A model generated the notes under the pieces. That model was not told the DNA's origin and did no database searches. It saw nothing but the letters and a program-made list of their open reading frames with translations. A DNA stretch of 64,000 bases, taken from NCBI GenBank assembly GCA_028023455.1, contig JAQFVV010006273.1:3854142-3918141 (forward strand), in the 5' to 3' direction. A program made the position numbers and the translations under genes. Source of the DNA: Epiperipatus broadwayi. Lineage: Eukaryota > Onychophora > Udeonychophora > Euonychophora > Peripatidae. Shown here one piece after another: positions 12,090 to 23,304 of the stretch (its first letter is position 1; every line of letters begins with the position of its first letter).

Positions 12090-12778
12090 CTATTAAAATT
12101 TTTCTCTTTGAAATTTTCTGATCCAGACATAATAAATTTGCACTAATAATTGAGAATACCATGATTTGTCTTGTTGTACCTGAGGAATTTCACAGTTAAA
12201 ATAATCCATCAAGTCATTGGTGTACTGGCCGGGGAAGATCATCCTTGACCTGTACTCCATTGCACTTGTACATTTTCTTAAAAAGCAATTGAATCCATCT
12301 CCATTAACTAATTTAAGACCCATATCAGTAATGGCATTATTAATAAAAACCATTAAATCACTTGTTAAGGATAAGATCCAACAGCGACAGCTCGATAAAA
12401 TTTCCTTGCACCAATTTACCCATAAGGGATCATCCACCATTGGGGCAGTAAGGATATTTTCTTATTGGTGGAGTATATAAGAACCCAAAAAAACATCAGG
12501 ACCTATTGTGGTGTGGTGGACTTTGCAGCAGCATTTGATTCTGTGCTGCTTGCAAAATTATTCTCAATTTTGGAATGGTATGGGGTATCAAAAGTTTACA
12601 TCAGAATTATAGCAAATCTGCTGCTAAATAGATCAATATATACATCATTGGACAGCTCTTTAGCTCCAGGGTTTAAACCACATCTATCAGTATCCCAAAG
12701 GTTGCCTTTTAGCAACCTGTATTTCATAGTCTATGTAAATTCCCTATTAACAGCTATTGAGAAACATCTTCCTGGAGT
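12090..12778 (+). pseudogene. LINE reverse transcriptase relic, part 1 (motifs before the catalytic YVDD)
   Basis: Conceptual translation gives NLRPISVMALLIKTI, a conserved early RT block, then CGVVDFAAAFDSV (motif A, the first catalytic aspartate) and LPFSNLYFIVYVNSLL (the motif B region). The frame breaks at about 12480. The copy is interrupted at 12778, just before the catalytic YVDD, by the tandem/inverted element; the frame resumes at 14446 in the duplicated target. The non-LTR type is clear. The clade is uncertain, perhaps L1/Tx1-like, judging by the FWKRKRV block further on. Confidence 0.75.
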
Positions 12779-12788
12779 AAATCCCCAA

Positions 12789-12831
12789 ACCCCTGACCAT
12801 GGTTTCATGCTTTGGCACTCCTCAGAAAGGT
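12789..12831 (-). ncRNA. Type I hammerhead ribozyme, intact core
   Basis: Read on the minus strand: stem I ACCTTT, core CTGAGGA, stem II GTGC-CAAA-GCAT, GAAA, stem III CC-AT-GG, cleavage site GTC, stem I partner AGGGGT. All invariant core positions are present. The short stem III is typical of metazoan minimal type I hammerheads, which may work as dimers in tandem repeats. The prediction is from sequence and pairing only. Confidence 0.75.
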
Positions 12832-13391
12832 GCCAGAGTAGGTTCAGACACTAGATTTAAAAATACCAACACAAAGCCAGGCACTTATCTAAAAGTTATA
12901 TATTGGTGGGAAATTTTGGAATTTTTCAAATTTCTAAATTTTTCAGCCCAGCTCTCCAACCCAAATAACTTTATGGGGCTGATAGATCTTCAGCCCTATT
13001 AGTAGTCTTAGCCATATAGCATTGCATAAGACTTAAAAAAGGAGATAGTTCTTGCTCTCGCCTAAGCATTTATCACAAATCTTTTGAAGAATTTCAATCC
13101 CCCTTTATTTTAACTTTCATTCTTAAGAGATAGGGTAATGCGATCTATGACTCTTATTTTGACTATTTATAGTCTCTGCCTTAAGTCTTATGCAATGTTA
13201 TATTGCTAAGACTTCTAATATATGGTATGGCTGAAGATCTATCAGCCCCATATAGCTATTTGAGTTGAATAGCTGGGTTTGAAGACATGTAGGTGTCTGA
13301 AAATTTCAGATTTTCCATTCAATAGATAACTTTCAGATAAGTACTTGGCTTTGGGGTGGTATTTTTAGATCTAGTGTCTGAACCTACCCTG

Positions 13392-13436
13392 GCACTTCTC
13401 TGAGAAGTTCTAAAGCATGAAAACATGATCAGGGGT
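13392..13436 (+). ncRNA. Hammerhead ribozyme copy, decayed
   Basis: CTGAGAA in place of CTGAGGA, weakened stem II (GTTC/GCAT) and a broken stem III (ACATGA). It is recognisable only by comparison with the other copies. The copy near 13795 has lost the core by deletion. Confidence 0.5.
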
Positions 13437-14184
13437 TTGGGGGGTTTCTGACAGAAGTGCCGGCTCTGGCTAAGCATTTATCACAAAGCTTGTTGAGGAA
13501 TTGGAAATCCTCATTGTTTATAACTTACAAGCTTAAGAGATAGGGTCAAGTAATCTATGACTCTTATTTTGACTATTTATAGTCTTTGCCTTAAGTCTTA
13601 TGCAATGTTATATTGCTAAGACTATTAATATATGATATGGCTGAAGATCTATCAGCTCCATATAGCTATTTGAGTTGGATAGCTGGGTTTGAAGACTGCA
13701 GATGTCTGAAAATTTCAGAATTTCCACTCAATAGATAACTTTTAGATAAGTGCTTGGCTTTGGGTTAGTATTTTTAGATCTAGTGTCTGAATCTACCATG
13801 GTCAGAGGTTTGTGGGGATTCCTGACAGATATTTTAAGTGCTGGCTCTGGATAAGCATTTATCACAAAGCTTGTTGAGGAATTGGCAATCCTCATTGTTT
13901 ATAATGTACAAGCTTAAGAGATAGGGTCATGTGATCTATGACTCTTATTTTGACTATTTATAGTCTCTTCCTTAAGTCTTATGCAATGTAATATTGCTAA
14001 GACTACTAATATATAGTATGGTTGAAGATCTACCAGCCCCATTAAGCTATTTGAATTGGATAGCTGGGTTTGAAGACATGTAGATGTCTGAAAATTTCAG
14101 ATTTTCCATTGAATAGATAAATTTTAGATAAGTGCTTGGCTTTGGGTTGGTATTTTTAGATCTAGTGTCTGAACCTACCCTGGC

Positions 14185-14227
14185 ACTTCTTTGAGGAGTG
14201 CCAAAGCATGAAACCATGGTCAAGGGT
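14185..14227 (+). ncRNA. Hammerhead ribozyme copy, mutated core
   Basis: Same layout as at 12789 but the first core base is changed (TTGAGGA instead of CTGAGGA), which should inactivate it. Stem II GTGC/GCAT, GAAA, CCATGG and TC are unchanged. Confidence 0.6.
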
Positions 14228-14445
14228 TTTGGGGGGTTCCTGACAGATATTTTAAGTGCTGGCTCTGGCTAAGCATTTATCACAAAGCTTATTGAGGAAT
14301 GGTCAGGGGTTGGGGGGGGGGTTTCCTGACTGAGATATTTTAAGTGCTGGCTCTGGTTAAGCATTTATCACAAAGCTTATTGAGGAATTGGCCATCCTCA
14401 TTGTTTATAACTTACAAGCTTAAGAGATAGAGTCATGTGATTTTG

Positions 14446-15134
14446 ATCTTCCTAGAGTGTTTGTCCCAGTGCTGGGGGAGAAAGTTCATCACATATGATA
14501 TGTTGATGACATTACAGTCTTCCTCCCCTTGTATAAATACTTGCCCAAATTATATAAACTTCTGGATGAATACACCAGGAGATGCTAAGAATAAACTCTG
14601 AGAAATCTGCTACTTGGAAAATCAATTGAGCGACAGCTGGGAAACCTCACAAGTTTCTTGGATTCCCTGTGGTGCAGTCCAGAGTGGCTATGAGAAGGGC
14701 ACTGTAAAACAGCATTCTAGAAAAGACCAAAAAGGTTGCAGGTGCTCTCTTAGGAATCTACTTATCACTCCTGGCTAAGGTGGCATTGATCAACATGTTG
14801 GTATTTCTGCAAATTAATTACTTCATGCCACTTCTTAAATCAACCAGGTCCTTTCAGAATGCAATAAACTCGATCTATACTGGCATCTTCTGGAAGAGGA
14901 AAAGAGTAACCATCAGTTTAACCAAGATGCAGAGATTGAAACACCTGAATGCAATTAACTCAATCTATACTGGCATCTTCTGGAAGAGGAAAAGAGTAAC
15001 CATCAGTTTAACCAAGATGCAAAGACTGAAAAACCCCTGAATGGGCTCGGGTTGCACAATGAGCCATGGAGCTGCTAGCATATGCCAACAAATTCTTTAA
15101 AGTTTTGGCATCAAATACATGCATGTAAACATTA
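14446..15134 (+). pseudogene. LINE reverse transcriptase relic, part 2 (YVDD motif and thumb region)
   Basis: Continues the frame interrupted at 12778: VFVPVLGEKVHH, a stop, then YVDDITVFLP, the motif C catalytic pair of a reverse transcriptase. After it come KFLGFPVVQS and KVALINMLVFLQINYFM, then SIYTGIFWKRKRVTISLTK, the post-RT region. The last block is duplicated in tandem in frame (90 bp; copies start near 14861 and 14951). Interrupted at 15134 by a second repeat element. Confidence 0.75.
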
Positions 15135-15958
15135 AGAACAGGTAAACTCACTCTATGTATTGCCACACACAGCAAGCTAAAGTAATCAATGGATGCCAGG
15201 GTTGTGCATAAAATTCCTATCTACTGCCTACTCATCCAACATCCTTCAGACTAGTTTCTGGCTTGGGTGGCAATACGTTTAGTGAGTTTTTCCTGTTTTA
15301 AAACAGTTGTAAGCTAAAGAAGTGGTGGTCATGTGATGTTTATTGGCTTAAAATTAAAACCAATCCTGCATAATAGGATAGTGGTGTGGTTATTAAAAAA
15401 CCAAAGCCACCAAAATGTATGGGTACTAAACTGAGTTCAGACCCATATGATTATATCATTGGAAACATTAAGGTGTTTAGAAGTGGTGGTCATGTGATGT
15501 TTATTGGCTTAAAATTAAAACCAATCCTGCATAATAGGATAGTGGTGTGGTTATTAAAAAAACAAAGACATCAAAATGTATGGGTACTAAACTGAGTTCA
15601 GACCCATATGATTATATCATTGGAAACATTAAGGTGTTTTCAATTTAAGACTCATAGTTTTGTAGTTAAGTGGAGATAAAAGGTTGCTGCTAGAGGGTTG
15701 CATTAGATCCTAAGAAATAGGTACAGTTCTCTCAGATCCAAGGCTCTCAGATCCAAGGCTCCTCACTGATGAAGGCCACAAGCCAAAAACTAGTCTGGGG
15801 ATATTGGATGAGTAGGCATTAGATGGGGATTTTATGCACAAGCCTTCTGGCATCCATTCATTATTCTAGGTTGCTGTGGGTGGCAATACTTATAGTGAGT
15901 TTTGCCTGTTTTAAAAGTTATAAGCAAGCATAAGAAATGGTGGTCATGTGATGTTTAT
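15135..15958 (+). mobile_element. Hammerhead repeat family A, copy with 13-bp target duplication, inserted in the LINE
   Basis: Flanked by CATGTAAACATTA (15122-15134) and CATGAAAACATTA (15959-15971). The left 130 bases are an inverted partial copy. The rest runs on the plus strand and ends GTCATGTGATGTTTAT. Within it a 162-bp block (starting GAAGTGGTGGTCATG at 15318 and 15480) is duplicated. A hammerhead motif sits at 15759. No coding capacity. Relatives are found at 36414, 43868 and 55668. Confidence 0.75.
15759..15801 (+). ncRNA. Hammerhead ribozyme of family A, G12 lost
   Basis: Stem I CTCCTCA with partner TGGGGA, core CTGATGA, stem II GGC-CACAA-GCC closed by an A-A mismatch, AAAA where GAAA is required, stem III CTAG, cleavage site TC. 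Every element but the G is present. Other copies of the family keep GAAA at this site. Confidence 0.6.
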
Positions 15959-16515
15959 CATGAAAACATTACTGAATTAACTACTGAGCTTGATTTATCT
16001 ACCAGATTACTAATCAGAAAATTAACATTTTGCTACTTATAAGCCAAACACATTGATTTTACCATAACACTTAATTTGAAAGCCTTGTCAATGAAACATT
16101 TTTTGGTAAGTTATAGTAATTCTTCTAAAATAGAACCACTATGTAGCTTATGTAAAATAGCAGATAAAACTATTGGACATATTTTTATTGCTTTCCCATT
16201 TTTGAGTTCTGCTAGACAAAATATTATAACCAGAGTACAGTTAGCTAATATGAAAATTCTAAGAATCAAGGATGCTCTAATAAGTGGTGTTTTTGCTGCG
16301 ATTAGAATGGGACTATTCCAGCTTTATGTAGTGTGGTTAACTAAAAATTATTGTTTTTAAGCAAGGAAGTAAGGAACTGTGGGAGATATGTAAAAAATTT
16401 ATTCGAGACTATGTTCAGGGATCATTTGTTAATCCTGTAAAAGCTCTTCAGGGACACTTGGGACAACTTAGGCTACTGGATGAAGAGCCTATCCTCAGGC
16501 ATGCTAATTAACTAT
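15959..16515 (+). pseudogene. LINE relic, part 3 (C-terminal zinc-binding region)
   Basis: Past the second insertion the LINE continues: ALSMKHFLVSYSN, then PLCSLCKIADKTIGHIFIAF, a CxxC...H motif of the kind at the C-terminus of many LINE ORF2 proteins (the last cysteine is replaced by phenylalanine), and MGLFQLYVVWLTKNYCF. A frameshift follows and the reading ends near 16510. With parts 1 and 2 this makes one 5'-incomplete LINE copy carrying two secondary insertions. Confidence 0.65.
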
Positions 16516-17170
16516 TAATTCAAGGTTAAAAAATAAATGGTCTAGTTAGATAGAGAATAACAAAGGATCACTGCCAATTAAAATATGGACTGCATAATAA
16601 TCACTGGCTAAGTCACTAAATGAAGAGCCAGTTGTTCTGATATAAAACTAGTTACATAATAATTATAGACTGTTTGAATGATGAGCTTCTCACTCTGATC
16701 ATGAAATTAATTTGTCATAATAATTGTAACTAATATATCAAACAGGTATATTTTCTAATTTGGAAAATTATTTACTGATTATTGTTGTAATAAATATAAT
16801 CTAAACATATGTATACCAAAAAGATTTATACTGTAATTGTATGCATATATTTCCTTAATAAATAAAAAAAGGAGAATCTCTCCAAGTTTACTTTAAAGTA
16901 CCAATATTACTAGTAACATCATGAATTTTTTTCTGACTGCCAGATTCTGCAGGTCATTTTGAGTGTCCTAGTATACATTTTCAATAAAATAAAGAGTATT
17001 TTTAATATAGACAACCTGCCAAATAATTAATTACTGGTTGAAAAAATAAGTTGATGACTAGCTATTACTATATATGTTATGTTTAACATGATACATATAC
17101 CAATGAACACTTAATTTTGGTTTACATTTTTTCAAAATTGTGAAGATTGATATTAGGGTGAAATTCGATT
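16516..17170. other. AT-rich sequence, possibly LINE 3' untranslated region at its start
   Basis: The first few hundred bases may be the LINE 3' end (AATAAATAAAAAAAGG near 16858). Otherwise nothing recognised. Confidence 0.35.
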
Positions 17171-17193
17171 TATCTTATTGATTATATATATAT

Positions 17194-18735
17194 GAAAAGT
17201 AAGTTACTGTTAACACTAACTGAAATAATTATAGAAAATATACAAACCATTATACAATTACAAATATCCAGAAATGCCCTCTGTTTAAAGCACTATATCT
17301 CAATAATAGCAAACCGTAAAATGATACCACTTTACAGTTGTATGCTAAACGATGTTAAATATTGAAATACAGACCTACTCAAACACAGAGCATGAAATTT
17401 TAAATAAGCAAACGATCTTAAATTTTGCTAATAAACAACAAGTTTACAAAGTTATTAAAGACAAACTAAACATTAGATTTTAATCTTTAAATTCCTCCCA
17501 AACTATAAATGAAAAGTAAGTTACTGTTAACACTAACTGAAATAATTATAGAAAATATACAAACCATTATACAATTACAAATATCCAGTAAGCCCTCTGT
17601 TTAAAGCACTATATCTAATAATATAAACCGTAAAATGATACCACTTTACAGTTGTATGTTAAACGATGTTAAATATTGAAATACAGACCTACTCAAACAC
17701 AGAGCATGAAATTTTAAATAAGCAAACGATCTTAAATTTTGCTAATAAACTAACAAGTTTACAAAGTTATTAAAGACAAACTAAACATTAGATTTTAATC
17801 TTTTAAATTCCTCCCAAACTATAAATGAAAAGTAAGTTACTGTTAACACTAACTGAAATAATTATAGAAAATATACAAATCATTATACAATTACAAAATA
17901 TCCAGAAATGCCTCTGTTTAAAGCACTATATTCATAATAGCAAACCGTAAAATGATACCACTTTACAGTTGTATAGCTAAACGATAACATCGTTTAGCAT
18001 ACAACTGTAAAGTGGTATCATTTTACGGTTTGCTATTATTGAGATATAGTGCTTTAAACAGAGGGCATTTCTGGATATTTGTAATTGTATAATGGTTTGT
18101 ATATTTTCTATAATTATTTCAGTTAGTGTTAACAGTAACTTACTTTTCATTTATAGTTTGGGAGGAATTTAAAGATTAAAATCTAATGTTTAGTTTGTCT
18201 TTAATAACTTTGTAAACTTGTTAGTTTATTAGCAAAATTTAAGATCGTTTGCTTATTTAAAATTTCATGCTCTGTGTTTGAGTAGGTCTGTATTTCAATA
18301 TTTAACATCGTTTAGCATACAACTGTAAAGTGGTATCATTTTTACGGTTTGATATATTGAGATATAGTGCTTTAAACAGAGGGCATTTCTGGATATTTGT
18401 AATTGTATAATGGTTTGTATATTTTCTATAATTATTTCAGTTAGTGTTAACAGTAACTTACTTTTCATTTATAGTTTGGGAGGAATTTAAAGATTAAAAT
18501 CTAATGTTTAGTTTGTCTTTAATAACTTTGTAAACTTGTTAGTTTATTAGCAAAATTTAAGATCGTTTGCTTATTTAAAATTTCATGCTCTGTGTTTGAG
18601 TAGGTCTGTATTTCAATATTTAACATCGTTTAGCATACAACTGTAAAGTGGTATCATTTTACGGTTTGCTATTATTGAGATATAGTGCTTTAAACAGAGG
18701 GCATTACTGGATATTTGTAATTGTATAATGGTTTG
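17194..18735. repeat. Palindromic array of a 317-bp tandem repeat
   Basis: About 2.5 direct copies (starts 17194, 17511 and 17827) run into a centre at 17987 where GCTAAACGAT-aac-ATCGTTTAGC forms the hairpin tip. About 2.4 inverted copies then follow (starts 17989, 18307, 18624). The whole is flanked by the same roughly 20-bp AT-rich sequence on both sides, cttattgattatatatatat (from 17174 and from 18739), in direct orientation. Copies differ mainly by 1-3 base indels in the left arm. No coding potential and no hammerhead core in either strand. It could be a fold-back insertion with a target duplication, or an assembly or read artefact. Confidence 0.85.
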
Positions 18736-18739
18736 TATC

Positions 18740-18747
18740 TTATTGAT

Positions 18748-18786
<39 letters not shown>
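18740..18786 (+). repeat. Compound (AT)n(GT)n microsatellite
   Basis: An AT run followed by about twelve GT units, immediately next to the palindromic array. Confidence 0.9.
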
Positions 18787-19300
18787 TAAAATAAAGATTT
18801 TCATGAATAACATGTAAATAACACATTATCTAGGTTCATCCATATTTAATTAATAATACTATCACACCAACATTTTAGTTGAACTGAAGCTGCACAGATG
18901 ATGGATGGCATCAAATAATATTTATTCAAAAGTTTAAGATGGAATTTTAATTATAATTATATGTTGGACTATTTCCATTATCTAAACCAGTTGTGTCTAA
19001 ACTTTTTTGATCACATATTCCTAAGACAAAAAAAAGTTTCTAAATAAATTTATTAAATATTGCATACCCCAAAATTGAATAAACAAAAATCTACTTGGAT
19101 ACATATTGTTAAGAGGAAATAAGCTTTATGTCATCAAATAATAACCAAACAAACTATTATTACACCACATTATTTTTTGTATAAAAAGCTTACATAAATA
19201 TTTTTTTCTTATTACAATTTAATGTGAACAATGGGAATGCATTTGTTTAATAAAATCTGAAAATTCTGTTTTGATATAGGTAAGTAGAACCAAATGGTAA
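18787..19300. other. AT-rich sequence with a small repeat fragment
   Basis: Contains ATGTTGGACTATTTCCAT (18961), one arm of the MITE family seen complete at 57013. The rest is unassigned, or the 3' part of the hAT copy that follows. Confidence 0.4.
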
Positions 19301-19419
19301 GAGTGCATTGGTTACTGTGCTTATTAAATTAGGATATTCAGATTTCAGTCCTGAAAAGCAGTCATGAAGAGATTTTTGCTGAAATTTGTTTTGTAATTTT
19401 GTATTGCATCTAATGCCAA

Positions 19420-20880
19420 TTAATTGCTTTTGAGAAAATATTGGAAGCTGTTCAATTTTTACAGTTTCAGAAAATGGGTATAAAATCCGTTGAAATTATT
19501 TGCTAGAAAGATCTGTAAATAAGTAACAAAAATGTTTCTACATTTTTTAAATGTGTAATATAAGATTTTTTGTTTGTTCCACATTTACATTATTTTCTGC
19601 AATGAATTCAGACAAGGATGGAAACATTTCCAAACATTCCTTTTCAAAATTCTCCCTCTACAAAACTATTTTCTTTCTAAATGTAGTTATTTTCTCATTC
19701 ATTGTTAAAATGTTACATTTTTCTTGAAGAGACAAATTTAGCATGTTTACTTTTTCAAAAATATTAGTTAGGTAATATACTAGTAATAGCAACTTATAGT
19801 CACTTAAATGATTTGCAAATTTCTTATTTTTATTCAGTAGGAAAATGTGTAACTCATTTTTCAATTCTACAACTCTTTTAAACAATTTTTCTTGAGATAA
19901 CCTTCTCTTGACATAGCACTGTAAAGTTGTTTTTATAAAATTAACTATGTTAACAATATCTTGCAGTATTTTGTATATATTAGGCTTCATTTTTTGCCAC
20001 AATAGCTCATCTATGAATGTTGCAGTGAATTAATTTTACATGTGCTATTTCAGTTACCTTTATTTTAAATCCTTTTTTTGAACCAGTTAAAATAATTGCT
20101 TCATCAATATTAATACATCTTTTTTTAAATGTCCTACAAAAAAATAGTTCAACATGCAATTCATTATTAAAATAATATCTAATAAATACCAATATCTGAG
20201 ACATGTTAACAACATCTATGCTTTCATCCAGCTGGGCAGAAAATTTTCCACATCGAGTAATTTGTTTTCATAGTTGCTTTTTTAAATTATCAGCAATGAT
20301 TTCCATATGTCTATTAGTAGTATTTGCTGACAGAGGAACACATTTTAATTTATCTGTATATTTTCCATGAATTATTTCTACCATTTTTACAGTGGCAGGG
20401 AGTATAAGTGTTTATAAAATGTTGTGTAGTTTTTTATCTTTTGCTTATGAAATTTCAAAAGATGCTCCCAAATATTTATTGTTAATTTTCATGAATTTTT
20501 GTCAATTGCTTGATTGAGAATTACATGTCTTTAAACATTTTTCAAAAAATTGTAAAGGTTTGTGGTCAAGTTTAGGATGTTGTTTTTAAGGGTCTTACTA
20601 ATAATGATGGATTTATACAAGCATAAAATAACACTTGATACAATAAACATATAGAATGAGATTCATTATTGACTGTGCAGTTAATGTAAACCCCATTTCA
20701 AGAAGGCTTCTTGATAATTTCAAACTTTACTGAGCAAATTTTTTTTAAGTTTCAGATCAATATTTTTATCACTTAATCTGATTGGCAATGAGTATTTTCC
20801 TTGTTGTTCACCTGATGTAGAAGCACTATCATAAGTATCTTCAACCCATGATTTCTTTGGAGGAATTTGTTTTAATCATT
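19420..20880 (-). pseudogene. hAT transposase relic (ZBED5/FAM200-like type)
   Basis: The minus strand from 20204 down gives AIILTGSKKGFKIKVTEIAH, a run close to VKLIHCNIHR, then KILQDIVNIVNFIKTTL, LFKRVVELKNELHIFL and LSDYKLLLLVYYLTNIFEKV followed by NLSLQEKC. In my memory these blocks follow the SCAND3/ZBED5/FAM200 family of domesticated and active hAT transposases very closely (GFATRVKEIAP..., SHCMIHR, RVFELRNELHLF, LAYLADIF..LN.LNLSLQGK). Two open stretches of 65 and 114 codons survive. Upstream (to 20880) shorter matches follow in other frames, so the copy is inactive. Confidence 0.75.
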
Positions 20881-21600
20881 TATACATTTTTTGATGGCTA
20901 AATTCATATAATTTAAATATAATTTGTTAACTATTGATAATATCAAATATTTCTTTCAAAATATAAGCAGTTTTGATAAAACTAATTCACTATTATTAGT
21001 TGATAATGTAAAAATAAGCACAAAAAGTCATTGGAATTATACAGAACCAGCATACAAAATAATATATACATAGTTGTGCATAAATGTACCATGCATGCAT
21101 AAAGATCTGCCATTGGTTAATTTCAAATAGGACCATTTATAGTTTGCATAGTTTCCAAGGATACTCTGACAGAATATGAAGGCAAGAAAAATTAAAAAAA
21201 TCTTTTGTCTGATCAGCTTTTAAATGGTCTGAATAGATTTTTGCAGCAGTTAAAATAGTTTCACACAAATCTTTGTAGTAATAGAAACTACAATCTAAGC
21301 TGATTTAAAATTAAAATACATATTTTTGACATATCCTATAATATTGACATGTGTATCCTCTGGAATATGCATACCCCACTTTGGAGGTCACATATCTAAA
21401 CTATGTGTTAATAGTAATAAATGAATATACAATATGTAAAAAAGTTTAAATAAAGTTTGAATTTTTCTAAATATATCTAACAATTAAAACCAAATGTCTA
21501 AAATAGTCTAACATATAATTACAAAATAATAATTTAAAGTTATAGTAATAATGTATAATTTACAAAAAAAAAAGTATTTTTGATTGCTTAGATCTTAATC
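20881..21600. other. AT-rich sequence, nothing firm
   Basis: May include the 5' end of the hAT copy on the minus strand. No other pattern was seen. Confidence 0.35.
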
Positions 21601-21604
21601 ATTA

Positions 21605-21790
21605 TCAACTGAAATTATATAGAGAGATTTGAACTTAGAATTTTCAGTCTATATTCATCCTCCAATCCATCTCAAATAACCAATACACATGACCACACAC
21701 ATGTAAAAAATATATATGATCTCCAATATACATATTTTGTGTAGAACCAACACTCATCAGTTGGGCCATATAAGGTCCCACACATATATA
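21605..21790 (-). mobile_element. tRNA-like repeat with hammerhead motif (family D), inverted copy
   Basis: On the minus strand: TATATGTGTGGGACC, the hammerhead-like stretch described separately, TTACATGTGTGTGGTCATG, then TTTGAGATGGATTGGAGGAT and AAGTTCAAATCTCTC, an A-box/B-box-like pair that suggests a tRNA-derived polymerase III promoter. Two plus-strand relatives lie at 23625 and 24055. Confidence 0.6.
21721..21767 (-). ncRNA. Hammerhead-like ribozyme of family D, G12 lost
   Basis: Stem I CCAA with partner TTGG, core CTGATGA, stem II GTGT-TGGTTCT-ACAC, AAAA where GAAA is required, stem III TA-TG-TA, cleavage site TA. Only the G12 is missing. All three local copies have A there; in a CACGAAA context this is the expected CpG decay product. 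Confidence 0.5.
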
Positions 21791-23300
21791 CTGTACCACT
21801 AGTGAATAGCATGTTTCATAATTTTTTAAGAAAAATTATGGTTAGTTTAAGATTTTAAAATGAAATTTTAAAAAATAAAAATACTGTGGAATTATTTATT
21901 ATTAAATAATTGGACTAAAATTCACAAAAGAAACCAGTAAAGTTTTAAGAATGAGAAATAATAGTCCTAAAAGTTTGGTAAAAAGAAAGGGAATAATAAC
22001 TCTAAATTGCATTAAAGGAAAACAATGGAAAATAATTCAAGATGGTATCTTATCTGGAGACTAGATTAATCTAAGCAAAAATGCAGATTAAAACACAATG
22101 GGAATATAAGTAATAAAATTTGTAAATTAATTAATCCAGATCGAAGTGATAATTGATGAGACAATAAAGAGGAAGCATATAAAGGGACTGAAAAATCTAT
22201 TCATGGCAGTTTTTAGTTCAGAATTCTTAATGTTTGCAATTCCAGCATCATTCATAGTAATCATCATGATTAAGATTGTACTCATATTATTACCGTGAGA
22301 AGAGAAGATGGGGAAAGCTATTAGCTTCCCCAGAGTGCAATTAGGTGACTTCACATTTACCAAAGAAACATCTAACATCATGCAGTGCTAGATAGGCACC
22401 AGCATATGTGACCAGTCTTTAGTCCCAGTTCTCCAGAACACTAGAAGTCCCACGACCACTGTCAAGAATATCTATCTCAGGGAACATAGAAAGTCAGCCA
22501 AGAGACAAAACCATTAGTGGAGTCCAAATTTACAACTAGTTGGAGGTCAATAGGATAGAATAAAATGAGGAGTCATATCTTTAGAAGCATAAAGTGCAAA
22601 ATCCTAGGTAACAATGGAATTCTTTATTCCCATTCATAAACTGATTGTGTTTGAATAAAAGAATTTGTTGAATGTTGATAGCCATAACAATCTTTAAGTG
22701 TCTCCTATAAGTCATTATATGCATGCATATTTAATTTTTTCATAGTGTATTTTACTATTTGCAAAGCTTTTCATTGAGTAATAAATTTATATTTCAATGT
22801 GTGTGTGCGTATTTAGATTTAAATGTTTTAAGTATAGTATTATTTATTATCATATATCTTAACTAGGAATGTGTTTAAACAAATTTATAATGTTCTTTTA
22901 TTATATTATTATTACTTGTGATTAGAAGTGTTTTAAATAAACCGTTTGTTTGTTAATTAATGTTTGGTCAGTTCTCTTTGATAATTATGCCACTAATAGA
23001 TAATCCATAGTTAAATATAAGCATTAAGCAATACCTACAGTTTGTCTCTCTTATACTTAAATAAAAGATCATTGTATACCTGTCATCTAAATATGCTAAT
23101 TATAACTTTTGATTAGCTGGTGCCTGAGGTTTTATCTCAAAACAAATATGGCAGGAGTTTAAATTTAGCAGCTGAAAAGTTCTATAACCTGGGAATGTGA
23201 CCACAAGTTATACATTGTATAGCCTATCTGATTATAGATGCCATTAGTACTTCACTTGAAGGGCCGGTTTACTGTAATAGTGAAAGTGCAGCCGGAGTAG
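21791..23300. other. Unassigned, partly less AT-rich sequence
   Basis: 22130-22620 is richer in G+C than its surroundings and holds an 84-codon minus-strand frame with no family I recognise. It may be part of a larger repeat. Nothing else is visible. Confidence 0.3.
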
Positions 23301-23304
23301 ATAG

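Larger units (their letters stand above)
12779..14445. mobile_element. Tandem/inverted repeat element inserted in the LINE, with 13-bp target duplication and hammerhead motifs
   Basis: Flanked by ATCTTCCTGGAGT (12766-12778) and ATCTTCCTAGAGT (14446-14458), one mismatch, which interrupt the LINE reading frame cleanly. Inside, the left 270 bases are an inverted partial copy. The rest is direct copies of a unit of about 380-420 bp; its landmark TAAGCATTTATCAC recurs at 13063, 13471, 13852, 14270 and 14358, the last repeat truncated. No protein is encoded. The unit carries a type I hammerhead ribozyme. Inverted partial copy plus tandem copies plus a 10-15 bp target duplication is the known arrangement of Penelope-like elements, so I infer a non-autonomous relative of that class or a retrozyme. 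Confidence 0.75.

Noticed and set aside
17194-18735. Search for a hammerhead core in the 317-bp palindromic unit.
   Set aside because: Neither strand contains CTGANGA followed by a stem and GAAA.
22127-22381. An 84-codon minus-strand frame starting MMLDVSLVNVKSPNC.
   Set aside because: No recognisable family, no splice context and a position among repeats; kept only as unassigned sequence.
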